This document shows, piece after piece, positions 1 through 10,687 of a stretch of DNA of 64,000 nt. The translations under genes were made by a program, and so were the position numbers. The stretch is from Artocarpus heterophyllus (Eukaryota > Streptophyta > Magnoliopsida > Rosales > Moraceae), in NCBI GenBank assembly GCA_025403435.1, contig JAJQZP010000428.1, positions 1-64,000 on the forward strand, given 5' to 3'. A model generated the notes under the pieces. The model searched no databases and was not told where the DNA came from. It saw nothing but the letters and a program-made list of their open reading frames with translations. Each line of letters opens with the position of its first letter. Position 1 is the stretch's first letter.

Positions 1-543
1 ACTGAGAAGGAGAATTATGCAAATGCTTCATCTAACATATAACCATGAATTAAAAATGGATAGAGATATACCATATTATTTGTGTGGCTTTATCTGGAAA
101 GTTCATGAATCCTAATGCATTCTGATTTACTTAAATTCACATAGAGATATAGTGAGTTAATAAACTGAGTAGGTTTGCTATACCTAGAGATAGGATAGTA
201 AATAATTTAGGAATTTTCGTCATCACATGTGTATTGTTAATTGGGTTGCATAATTTTATGAAATTCATATCTAGTGATTATGGTGAAATCAAATGCCTTA
301 ACGCCTTGTCTTATTGAAGTATCTCTTGAAATTAATTGCAATTTTTATTCTTAATTTAGTACTCTAGTTCAGTAGTTTATTCAATCACAACTTCATATGA
401 TCAGCTAGATAAACCTTAGAGTCAACCCAACTTTAGTACTTAGTTAGATTATTATGCAACAGTCTCTGTGAGACAATACTCTTACTCACTATTGTATTAC
501 TTGATCGATAACGTGCACTTGCGTTAGTGAATTTTACTGAACA
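1..543 (+). repeat. 5' LTR, right-hand part
   Basis: Near-identical to 10144-10687. It ends in gaaca directly before the primer-binding site. The missing left part should be about 784 bp, judged from the complete 3' LTR. Confidence 0.92.
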
Positions 544-549
544 AGTTTT

Positions 550-568
550 TGACGCCGTTGCTGGGGAC
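550..568 (+). other. Primer-binding site, tRNA-Asp type
   Basis: tgacgccgttgctggggac lies six bases after the LTR end. It matches the 3' end complement of plant tRNA-Asp with two or three transition-type differences. This primer is usual for Athila and Tat gypsy elements. The mismatches suggest decay. Confidence 0.75.
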
Positions 569-649
569 TACTTGTTTAATACTAATTAATATTAATACCG
601 GACAACTCTTAATTTAATCTAGTTTCTTTTATTTTGTTCATTTTTAGGA

Positions 650-3313
650 GTGTGTTGGTGTATGAGAAGAACTAAACAAGGGGAACTTGTTAAGTTTGAT
701 CCAGAAATCGAGCGTACTTTCAAAAGACTGTTAAGTGAACAGAGAAATCGCACTAAGAAAATGGCAGATGCAGGTGAAGCTGAAAACCCTCGCCGACTTT
801 TGAGAGATTATGCAGCACCAACTGTTCAAGGTGCCACTTCAAGCATTAGGAGGCCGGCGATTCAAGCGAACAACTTTGAGATCAAGCCATCTCTCATCCA
901 AATGATTCAACAATCGGTGCAATTTAGTGGGCTACCTTATGATGATCCAAATGCCCACATTGATGCATTTCTCGAAATCTGTGACACTATTAAATTTAAT
1001 GGAGTGTCAGATGATGCAGTTAGACTGATATTGTTCCCATTCTCACTGAGGGATAAAGCCAAGAATTGGCTCACATCTCTTCCTGCGAGATCAATCACCA
1101 CCTGGGATACTATGGCCCAAAAATTCCTTGGTAAGTTTTTCCCTCCAGCAAAATCTGCAAAAATGCATAACGATATTACTAATTTCTTACAGATGGACAA
1201 TGAGTCGCTATACGAGGCATGGGAAAGATTCAAGGAGCTGCTAAGGAGGTGCCCACATCATGGATTATCAGTTTGGATGCAGGTACAAACTTTTTATAAT
1301 GGGTCTAGTGCAAATATTCGGGCTACCATTAATGCAGCTGCAGGTGGGACATTAAATAATAAAACACCTGAGGAGGCTTTTGATCTAATAAAAGAGATGG
1401 CATCAAATAACTATCAGTGGCCTACTGAAGGGCTACAAACTAGGAGAACTGCAGGAGTTCATGAAGTGGATGCATTATCTGCACTCATAGCTCAGTTTGA
1501 AGCGCTTAACAGAAAGATAGACCATATGAGTGCTTCAGCTATGAAAATTCAGAATGCCATATGTGAATTTTGTGGTGGAGGACATGCCAGCAATGAATGC
1601 CAGGTAGGTAACAATTTTGCTCAACCTTCTGAGAATGCTAATTTTGTTGAAAATTTTAACAGGTCACAAAATAATCCTTATTCCAACACTTACAACCCGG
1701 GGTGGCGGAATCATCCTAATTTTTCATGGGGCAATCAAAATGCGATGAGACCACCACCAGGATTCAAGCAACAGGAGGATAAAAAGCCGAATTCGGAAGA
1801 TATTGTTGCTAAGCTGGCAACCTCCACTCAAGATTTCATGAAGAGTACAGATGCAAGACGCCAGAATCAAGAGTCATCTATCAGAAATTTGGAAATGCAA
1901 ATAGGACAGATGGCTTATATGATCTCAGGTAGACCACAGGGTTTTTTGCCAAGCAACACAGAAAAGAATCCTATTGAGAACATAAAGGCAATTACTTTGA
2001 GAAGTGGCAAACAATTGGGACAAGAGGATGCTAAGCAGGAGGTCAATATAGAACAAGAAGAAGAGAGTAATGAGCAAGCCAAGGAGACACACAAGAGCAA
2101 GCTTTTTCCAGATGATCCAAAGTCCTATGTGCCTCCCATTCCATTCCCTCAAAGACTCCAACAACACAAATTAGATAAGCAATTTTTTAAATTTCTTGAG
2201 GTGTTTAAAAAATTGCATATTAACATTCCTTTTGCAGATGCCTTAGCCCAGATGCCTAGCTATGCAAAATTCTTGAAGGAGATTTTGGCCAACAAAAGGA
2301 AGCTGGAGGATTATGAAACAGTGAAATTGAATGAGGAATGTTTAGCCATTCTGCAGAATAAGTTGCCGCCTAAACTAAAAGATCCAGGGAGTTTTACCAT
2401 TCCTTGTACTATTGGTGACTCTTATTTCGAAAAAGCATTATGTGGTTTAGGGTCTAGTATCAATTTAATGCCTTTTTCTGTCTTTAAGAAATTAGGTTTG
2501 GGAGAGGTTAAAGCAACCACAGTGTCACTTCAACTTGCAGACCGAACAATTAAGCACCCAAGAGGTATTGTGGAAGATGTACTAGTAAAGGTTGACAAGT
2601 TTATTTTTCCTGTAGATTTCATTGTTCTAGAAATGGAGGAAGATCATGAGGTTCCGCTCATTTTAGGCCGTCCTTTTCTAGCGACTAGAAGAACCTTGAT
2701 AGATGTGCAACAAGGAAAATTAATTCTCAGGGTTCAAGATGATCATGTCACCTTTAATGTGTTTGAAGCAATGAAATATCCCTCAACTGATGATTCTTGC
2801 TTTAGAATTGACACTATTGATAAATTGGTATCTAAGATTTTTCAGGAAGATGTTTTCAAGGATCCGCTTGAAGCTTGTCTAACCCAATCTACTGGTGCGG
2901 ATGTTGAGAATGAGGAAATAAGGGAATATGTAGACTTTATGGAGGCAAATCCACCAATTCCGAGGCATAAGGCATTGCAACTTGTAGAAGTGGGAAAGTC
3001 CATTACAAGGCCTAAGCCGTCAATTGAAGAGCCTCCCATTCTTGAGCTTAAACCCTTACCTTCTCATTTAAAATATGCATATTTAGATGGCAAATCCTCA
3101 CTACCTGTAATTATTTCTTCTTCTTTGACAGATCTTATGGAGGAAAAACTGCTTAGGGTGTTAAGAGAGCACAAAGGCGCAATTGGATGGAAGATTGCAG
3201 ACATCAAGGGAATAAGCCCCTCCATTTGCATGCACAAAATTCTTATGGAGGAGAAATACAAGCCCACCATTCAACCCCAAAGGCGTCTGAATCCAAAAAT
3301 GCATGGACTATAG
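650..3313 (+). pseudogene. gag-pro: Athila-like Gag-protease polyprotein, open but with mutated protease active site
   Basis: This 887-codon ORF begins the element's polyprotein; the real start may be the Met at residue 5 or 38. Residues ~85-260 form the retrotransposon Gag capsid-like domain, with an LRDKAKNWL core. A zinc-knuckle-like CX2CX3HX4C follows at about residues 305-317 (CEFCGGGHASNEC). An aspartic protease domain lies at ~580-700. Where the family has Asp in the active-site loop this copy has Gly (residue 599, nt 2444-2446, in CGLGSSINLMP), so the protease should be dead although the frame is open. The conserved linker to RT ends at a stop (3311-3313) made by a local rearrangement. 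Reading resumes in the same frame downstream. This is a retrotransposon protein, not a host gene. Confidence 0.9.
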
Positions 3314-4015
3314 GAAAAAAGGAGGTATGACTGTTCAAAAGGAGGTATGACTGTTCAAAAGAATGATAATAATGAGTTAATTCTAACTAGAACAGTTACT
3401 GGGTGGCGTGTTTGTATGGACTATAGGAAATTAAATGACGCCACTAGAAAAGATCATTTTCCTTTACCATTTATTGACCAAATGTTGGAAAGACTTGCAG
3501 GACATGAATTTTATTGTTTTCTAGATGGATATTCAGGGTATAATCAAATCCCTATTGCACCCGAGGATCAAGAAAAGACCACATTCACTTGTCCCTATGG
3601 CTCTTTTGCATATAGAAGGATGCCCTTTGGTCTTTGTAATGCACCGGCAACTTTTCAGCGTTGTATGATGGCCATTTTTTCTGATATGGTTGAAAAATTC
3701 ATTGAAATTTTCATGGATGACTTTTCTATTTTTGGCACATCATTCGATTTATACTTACATAATTTGGCATTGGTGTTACAAAGATGTGAGGAAACTAACC
3801 TTGTTTTGAATTAGGAAAAGTGTCATTTTATAGTACAGGAAGGGATTGTGCTTGGACACAAAATCTCAAAAGACGGTATAGAAGTTGATAGAGCCAAAGT
3901 GGAAGTTATTGCAAAATTGCCTCCACCCACATCTGTTAAACTTGTTCGCAGATTCTTGGGGCATGCTAGGTTTTAAAGGCAATTTATAAAAGATTTTTCT
4001 AAAATTGCTAGACCT
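3314..4015 (+). pseudogene. pol: Athila-like reverse transcriptase, broken
   Basis: Reverse transcriptase would copy the element RNA into cDNA. The segment is read in the same frame as gag. Motifs in order are WRVCMDYRKLN, FLDGYSGYNQI, FTCPYGSFAYRRMPFGLCNAPATF (cut short here) and the catalytic box FMDDF near 3712-3726. The first finger residues are missing because of the rearrangement at 3300-3360. In-frame stops lie at 3812-3814 (where relatives have Trp) and 3974-3976 (where relatives have an aromatic residue). No frameshift is needed between gag and integrase. It is non-functional as it stands. Confidence 0.9.
3321..3360 (+). repeat. Exact 20-bp tandem duplication at the protease-RT junction
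   Basis: Bases 3321-3340 are repeated exactly at 3341-3360. Just upstream, 3303-3316 matches 3417-3430 (tggactataggaaa), and the expected N-terminal RT segment is absent. This looks like a deletion repaired with templated filler. Confidence 0.9.
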
Positions 4016-5140
4016 TTGTCTAACATGTTGGTTAAAGATGCCCCGTTTGTGTTTTCTGATGAATGCTTGCAGGCCTTTAACACTTTGAAAGAAAAGCTTG
4101 TGCCGGCACCTATCATGGCAGTGCCTAATTGGGATTTACCTTTTGAGCTCATGTGTGATGCAAGTGATTTAGCAGTTGGAGCAGTGCTGGGCCAACGAAA
4201 GAATAAAATTTTTCAAACTATATATTACGCTAGTCAAACCTTGTCAGGAGCACAACTGAATTACACAACAACAGAAAAGGAACTTCTGGCGGTAGTTTTT
4301 GCTTTTGATAAATTTCGTTCTTATTTGATTGGTTCAAAAGTAGTTGTTTACTCTGATCATTCTGCTCTGAAATACTTACTTGAAAAGAAGGAATCCAAGC
4401 CCAGGTTAATCAGGTGGATATTGTTGCTTCAAGAGTTTGATTTGGAGATCAAGGATAAAAAGGGAATTGAGAACCTAGTTGCAGATCACTTATCCAGAAT
4501 TCCCAATCATGATGAAGTGGGCAGCCCAATTCTGGAGGAATTCCCTAATGAGCAAGTATTCTCTATCAAATCCACACGAGTCCCCTGGTATGCTGATTTG
4601 GTAAATTTTTTAGCAAGTAATGTTCTACCCCCTGATTTGTCATATCAACAAAAGAAAAAATTCTTTTCTGATGTTAAACACTATTTTTGGGAAGACCCTT
4701 TCTTGTTTAAAGTTTGCGCATATCAGGTGATAAAAAGATGTGTTTCTGAGGACGAAATGGTAAGCATTTTACAACTTTGTCATGATGGAGAGGCTGGTGG
4801 TCATTTTAGTGGTTCTAAAACTACTTCTAAAGTGTTACAATCATGTTTCTATTGGCCCACACTTTTTAAAGATGCACACTTCTATGTAGCCTCATGCGAT
4901 AAATGTCAAAGAATGGGAAATATCTCTAGGAAAAATGAGATGCCTTTAAACAACATTATTGTGTGTGAACTATTTGATGTTTGGGGTATTGATTTCATGG
5001 GACCATTTCCACCTTCATTTGGGAATGAATACATCTTAGTAGCCGTTGATTACATATCTAAGTGGGTAGAAGCAGCTGCAGTACCAACAAACGACACTAA
5101 GGTCGTGGTCAAATTTCTGAAAAAGAACATTTTTTCCTGA
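4016..5140 (+). pseudogene. pol: Athila-like RNase H plus integrase N-terminal half
   Basis: Residues ~20-170 carry the RNase H domain: [40 protein letters not shown] and SDHSALKYL, with the acidic residues visible. An HHCC integrase zinc finger follows (H..GGHF..CDKCQ, roughly residues 255-300). Next comes the start of the DDE core at WGIDFMGPF, the first catalytic Asp, and [14 protein letters not shown] at 5138-5140 cuts the core where relatives have Arg, consistent with CGA to TGA decay. The reading frame equals that of gag and RT, so it is one decayed polyprotein and not a separate gene. Confidence 0.9.
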
Positions 5141-5872
5141 TTTGGCACCCCTAGGGCAATCATAAGTGATCAAGGGTCGCATTTTAGTAGTAAGCAATTT
5201 GAGGCACTTTTGGGAAAATATGGGGTTACACATAAGGTGGCACTAGCATATCATCCTCAGACTAGTGGTCAAGTGGAGATTTCAAATAGGGAAATCAAGA
5301 GGATTTTGGAGAAGACAGTGAATGCCTCTAGGAAGGATTGGTCTATTAAGTTAGATGATGCACTTTGGGCATATAGGACTGCATTTAAAACTCCCATCGG
5401 GATGTCCCCTTTCAGGCTAGTGTTTGGAAAAGCCTGTCACCTGCCAGTGGAGGTAGAACATAGGGCTTATTGGGCAACTAAATGTTTGAATTTTGATGCG
5501 CAGTTGACAGGTGAGGCTAGGTTGTTGCAACTAAATGAGTTGGATGAATTTTGGCTCGATGCTTATGAGAATGCAAAGCTTTACAAGGAGAAAACGAAAA
5601 GATGGCATGATAAGCACATTCTCAGAAAAGAATTTGCAGTTGGTCAACAGGTCTTGCTCTATAACTCTCGCCTTAAATTGTTTCCAGGTAAGCTGAAATC
5701 TAGATGGTCAGGACCATTTATAGTAACACAAGTCTTTCCATCCGAAGCAATAGAGGTGGCACATGATACCAAAGGCACATTTAAGGTCAATGGTCAGCGC
5801 TTGAAGCCCTACTTTGGAGGTGGAGTTAACAGGAATAAAACCACCATCGATTTACAAGCTCCTACGAAGTAA
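5141..5872 (+). pseudogene. pol: Athila-like integrase, second half of catalytic core and C-terminus
   Basis: After the TGA the same frame continues [15 protein letters not shown], the second catalytic Asp, then [18 protein letters not shown] with the catalytic Glu. The plant gypsy integrase C-terminal region follows ([18 protein letters not shown], then a basic beta-rich tail). The ORF ends with a normal-looking stop at 5870-5872. Just after it is a stretch with aagcgcttcttgggaggcaa that I recall as conserved in this position in related plant gypsy elements. Part of a broken polyprotein. Confidence 0.9.
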
Positions 5873-6776
5873 CATTGAGACAGTCTGGCTGAAGACAATA
5901 AAGCAAGCGCTTCTTGGGAGGCAACTCAAGCATTTCCTTATTTATCATGTCAAAATAAAAATAAAAAAAAATTATAAATAAATATATAAATAAATAATTT
6001 AGGTTATTTTTGTTTGACAATATCATCTTGTTTTGCAAGAGTCGAAGTCAGTAAGGGAGCATGCAGAAAGAAAAAAAGTCGCTGGGTGAACTGTGTTTTT
6101 TCGGCAGAATCCAAGCACCGTAGCCCTCAATTTAGAGCGCTGCGGTACTGTTTTGGATGAGCAGCCAAATCTTCGTTGGCAGAAGTAAAGCGTCGCGGCG
6201 CTATAACACGAGCGCCGCGGCGCCACGCAAGAAAAAAAAAAAGGGGGCAGAACACTAGCGCCGCAGCACTGGAATTACAGCGCCGTGACACTGTTTGCGT
6301 AATTTCGAAAAAAAAAGTCCTTTAAACATAACCACCCACCTTTCTTTCCCTCATTCTCACCCATTCACTTTCTCTCTCTAAACTAAACTCCTCTCTCCCA
6401 CTTCTTCTTCTCCTCTCTCTCTAGAAAACTTTGCCATCCTCATCCTCCAACGTTGTGGTTGCCTTCTTTCTTTTGTTCGCCTTCTTTCTTCTGTTCGTCC
6501 TTCTCTTCAAGTAAGTTATCTCCTTTCCATATCTTTGATTTTTTTTAATTTTAGTTATTTTTATTTTATTTTGTTTATTATTTTATATTTGTGTGATTTT
6601 TTTTTTGAAATTTAAACTTCTTAGGTTTTCTTTCATGATTCATAGTTAGATTTTACTATAGGTGGTCTTTGGTAAGTGAAATTTTGACGGTGTTAGGTAC
6701 CCTCTATGCAGTTGTAGAGAGCAATACTTTGTGTTGAGTGTTTAATCTTTAAGCGTGTGTACCACCCAAAAAAAAA
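5873..6776 (+). other. Untranslated spacer between pol and third ORF, with GC-rich palindrome cluster
   Basis: No convincing ORF. Between about 6135 and 6291 there are several copies of a 12-bp palindrome, gcgccgcggcgc, one perfect (6212-6223) and others degraded by C/T or G/A changes (6189, 6258, 6280). A pyrimidine-rich stretch follows (6338-6420), then T-rich sequence up to the ORF3 start. This layout could host a splice acceptor for a subgenomic RNA, but I cannot show it. Confidence 0.6.
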
Positions 6777-7823
6777 ATGGCCTCTAAGTGCACACAAACT
6801 GCAGCCTCATCATCCACCCCATATACCCGTTTTGTGAGTGAGGCCACGAGAAAAAGACATAACAATGCCATTGTTAAGAAAACTGTAGTACCAAAACGGG
6901 GTTTAGACTTTAGTGATGGGTTTTCTACAGTCTTTTTTAATATGGTTGTGCAAAGAGGATGGAGCAAATTTCTTAAGCAACTCGAGGTGGCTATAGTCCC
7001 ACTTGTTCGAGAATTTTATGCCAACGTTCCAGAGCACACTAACCTCCAGGTAAGTGTACGAGGTAAGATGGTTTGTTTTGATAAAACAACCATTAACAGG
7101 TATTATGGGTTTCGAAATATCGATAATGATGATTATTATGAATACCTAAGTGAACACTTAGATTTTGAGAAAGTTCTTGGCACAATAGCTACTCCAGGCA
7201 CCACGTGAAAATTAACACGGGGAGGCGAAGCGGTGGCGTTCCCCTCCTCCGCATTAAACAGGGAGTACAAAGCTTGGTTGTATTTTATTGCGTCTAAATT
7301 AATGCCTGTAATGCATTTTTTTGATGTTACCAAGGACAGAGCTGCCTTGTTGTTTGCCATTGTTACAGGTAAAACTATTGATGTGGGAAAAGTAATCCAA
7401 GACAGTATTCTGAGAACTGCTATGGGTTCCACGACTGGTGGTTTAGGTCACTCTTCTCTCATCACACGCCTATGCATCGACGCCGGAGTCCCATTCGACC
7501 AAGAGGAAGAATTATTACAACCAATGAAAATCATTAACAGAAAGGTCATAGGAAGCTTCCGAGACCAAGAAGTACGCCCTTCGTTTCGGCAAGACACTGG
7601 TGCCTCAGCCTCGAGCCAACCCTCTCACCCCGAACAAGTCACTCCTATAGCTCAACCGCTTGCTATACTTGCCCCTGAGTTACCAATCAGTGATCGCTTG
7701 CATCGTTTGGAATTGGGCCTAGAATATAATATTGCCATGACGTGGGCAATTGCTCGACACTTGGGCATGGATGAATCTCAACTTCTCCCTCCACCGTATT
7801 TTCCTGATCACCTTGAGCCTTGA
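6777..7823 (+). pseudogene. Third ORF of Athila-like element (putative plant transposon protein domain), one nonsense codon
   Basis: Two ORFs (6777-7208 and 7233-7823) share one frame and are separated only by TGA at 7206-7208, probably a former Trp codon, giving about 348 codons. The first half has RGWSKFLKQ, VPLVREFYANV and VRGKMVCFDKTTINRYYG. The second has FPSSALNREYKAWLYFIASKLMPV and ALLFAIVTGKTIDVGKVI. This resembles the domain I know as putative plant transposon protein, often found after pol in Athila-type elements and historically called env-like. I see no signal peptide or clear membrane segment, so an envelope role is not supported. Its function is unknown. The start follows an A-tract at 6768-6776. 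Confidence 0.75.
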
Positions 7824-8614
7824 TTTTACTTTCCATTTTTATTTCATTATTTAGATTTTCTTTTCATTCCCAACTTCTTAAGGTTTTTGTTTTGTTTGTT
7901 TTCCTTGTTGTTCAGATCACTTCTCAGAGTTCACATGGCTGCACAAGTCCAATTGGCCTCATTTGTTACTCAGGGGGGTTTCCTTACCTTTTCTTTTTTA
8001 TTTATACATTAAGGGCAATGCTTTATTTAGTTTGGGGGGGAAACAAAAATTTTTTTGTTTGTTAAAACTTGTGTTAACCCTTTTGAAACTTGAAGTGATA
8101 CATTCCTGCATTGATGAATCTGGATATGATTGAATCCTTTATTTGGATGTCTTGAAATTCGTAGGAGGTGTGAATTTTTGTCTAAACATGTGATGGATTT
8201 GTTGTTTAATTCTAATTCTGAATTTATGATCTATTTCTTGAGCACAAAAATCCTGAATTTTTGAATTGTGTGTATGTCTAGTTGATGTTCAACCATGTTT
8301 TAGAATTCATCTGATTTTCTCTCGAGGCGAAATCCTAGGCTACATCTGACTGAAAACATGATTTAGGCCATTTTTGGATCGTTTGAGCCGTTCAAGCCGA
8401 CCTTGGTTAAATATCCCTAGTCACCAGCCGTTCTTTCTTTGTCACCCACATTTGTTAAACCAGCCAATCATTTATACCTTGTCCCACATCCCGGAAACAT
8501 GCATTAGCAAGGGAGTTGTCGAGTTGTTACTTGAAGCATTGAAGTTTTTGAGTCTCACTTAGATTAATTTTGTTATTTAAGGATCTTATTATCATTCATA
8601 TCATTTTTATTCCA

Positions 8615-8731
8615 AAAAAAAAAGAAAAAGGAAAAAGAAAAAGAAAACAACAACAACACAAAACCAGAAAAAAAAAAAAAAGGAAAAAGAAAAAGAAAAC
8701 AACAACAACACAAAACCAGGAAAAAAAAAAA
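8615..8731 (+). repeat. 52-bp purine-rich tandem duplication
   Basis: Two units of A/G-rich sequence with a (caa)n core end in aaaccag, at 8661-8667 and 8713-8719, a period of 52 bp. They are separated by A-runs. The minus-strand ORF across it is a poly-Phe artefact. Confidence 0.8.
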
Positions 8732-9344
8732 GGATGAAAGAACAACAGTGAGTGACTAAGAAAATGAAAGTGCATAATTGAGTGCAGTTGAGGGCGATGG
8801 AGGGAGCTTGGGGATAGGGTCTAAATTGGTCAGAAGTTGAATGGTTTGAAGAGAAGGGTAAATGTTGATTGTACAGTTGAAGTGGTTTAAGGGTGTACAA
8901 CCAAAGTGATTCTAATTGGAGTCTGGAAATCAACATGGGAGGGGTGAATTGAGCCTAAAATTTACTTTTATCTTACCTCTAGCCCAGCCTTACGTTACAA
9001 GCTTAATAAAGCCCTAATGATTTTTAGTTGGATGACTAGCCTACATTAGTGGAGAAAGGAATGAAAGGTGAACCTATGAAACATGTTTCTTTGCATAACT
9101 CATCAAAGCTTCTCAGAGTAATGTGGATGCTACTGGACTGCATACAATTTGAAAAGAATGGATAACACACACACACGGGTCATGAAATTAGAATTAGTCT
9201 TAAATAGCTAATCGATCTCACTGTTTGGATGGAATTTGTTCTTTTCTGTGAATTGTAGGATGGAAAAATTTTGGAGGACATCTTGAAGGATTTGTTGTTC
9301 CATGTTTGTGTTACTTCTTGATTTTGCTCGAGGACTAGCAAAAG

Positions 9345-9360
9345 TTAGTTTGGGGGGTTT
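9345..9360 (+). other. Terminal polypurine tract
   Basis: ttagtttggggggttt stands immediately before the TG that opens the 3' LTR. The same 13-mer start, ttagtttgggggg, occurs at 8027-8039. Confidence 0.65.
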
Positions 9361-10687
9361 TGATAACTCTAGTTTAGAGAGTTATTTGGCCACTTTTAAT
9401 TAGCGAATATTACTATGTTCTTGAGAAAAATTACATGAAACATTCAACTTTTTCATGAAAGTATGTTTTTATTGATGTAGGTTGAAGAAAGAAAGAAAAG
9501 AAAATAAAAGGAGCACGAGCACAAGAAATTGGAGAAAAATTGCATATCAAGCATGAACTTGGACCATGTTGTAGAGAAGTAGTGCCGCGGCGCCCAAGGA
9601 GAGTCTGAGCAGAGTAGATGGCAGGAACTCAGCGCCGCGGCGCTGGGAAAGGAGCGCCGCAGCGCTATGGCCAAAAAGAAGAAAAAAACAGAAAAGAAGA
9701 GTCATAGCACTTGGAAAGAAGGGCCGCGGCGCCAGGGTGATTCTGAACCACGATTTTTGGACGTGAAATAAGGGTTTTGTTAACTTAAGAGTAGTAAAAA
9801 TAGAATAGTCTTGGGAGCTAGGGTTTAAAATTAATTTTTGAGAGCGTTGTTTACTTTTCTTAGGAGCCGTCAAGCAATCCAGAGTAAAAAGTGAGAGATT
9901 GGTGACAGAATTTCTTGCTCTTTTAACTCTTAATGTTTGATTCAATTAAAGTTTCAGTTTTTATTTCTTTTTCAATTATGTTCTAATTTTCTTAGTTAGG
10001 GCTATGATGTAGCCTAATCATGACGATGTGAATTTCATATTTATGCACCATAATTGATTTTATTCATGTGAGTTATTTGTTATTATGTTTAATGCTTTTA
10101 AATGATTAGCTACCATTTAAATGATCTGATGTGCATGTTCAAAACTGAGAAGAGAGAATTATGCAAATGCTTCATCTAACATATAACCATGAATTAAAAA
10201 TGGATAGAGATATACCATATTATTTGTGTGGCTTTATCTGAAAAGTTCATGAATCCTAATGCATTTTGATTTATTTAAATTCACATAGAGATATAGTGAG
10301 TTAATAAACTGAGTAGGTTTGCTATACCTAGAGATAGGATAGTAAATAATTTAGGAATTTCTGCCATCACATGTTTATTGTTAATTGGGTTGCATAATTT
10401 TATGAAATTCATATCTAGTGATATTGGTGAAATCAAATGCCTTAATGCCTTGTCTTATTGAAGTATCTCTTGAAATTAATTGAAATTTTTTTTCTTAATT
10501 TAGTACTCTAGTTCAGTAGTTTATTCAATCACAACTTCATATGATCAGCTAGATCAACCTTAGAGTCAATCCAACTTTAGTACTTAGTTAGATTATTATA
10601 CAACAGTCTCTGTGAGACGATACTCTTACTCACTATTGTATTACTTGATCGATAACGTGCACTTGCGTTAGTGAATTTTACCGAACA
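9361..10687 (+). repeat. Complete 3' LTR, 1327 bp
   Basis: It starts TGATAACTC and ends GAACA (TG...CA). The right 543 bp match the 5' LTR. A cluster of gcgccgcggcgc-type palindromes lies at 9582-9733 in the left part. The right boundary is fixed by the divergence of flanks: after 543 comes the primer site, after 10687 comes the antisense ORF of the host element. Confidence 0.88.

Larger units (their letters stand above)
7824..9360 (+). other. 3' untranslated region of Athila-like element
   Basis: No supported coding. The ORFs here are low-complexity shadows. The stretch holds an internal polypurine-like run (8027-8041), a purine-rich tandem repeat (8615-8731) and a short (CA)n at 9169-9176. 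It ends in the terminal polypurine tract. Confidence 0.65.
1..10687 (+). mobile_element. Athila-like Ty3/gypsy LTR retrotransposon, 5' LTR truncated by window edge
   Basis: The window opens inside a 5' LTR. Bases 1-543 repeat at 10144-10687, the right part of the 3' LTR. In order follow a tRNA-Asp-type primer site, gag, protease, RT, RNase H, integrase, a third ORF, a polypurine tract and the 3' LTR. Integrase after RNase H marks Ty3/gypsy; the third ORF and long LTR fit the Athila lineage. By eye the overlapping LTR parts differ at about 18 substitutions plus one indel in 543 bp, so the insertion is not recent. It lies inside an antisense ORF of another element, and the five bases after it (gtgac, 10688-10692) are the expected target duplication. 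The matching copy would lie left of the window. Confidence 0.9.

Noticed and set aside
8607..8936. 109-codon minus-strand ORF rich in Phe
   Set aside because: It is the complement of the A/G-rich tandem repeat; composition artefact.
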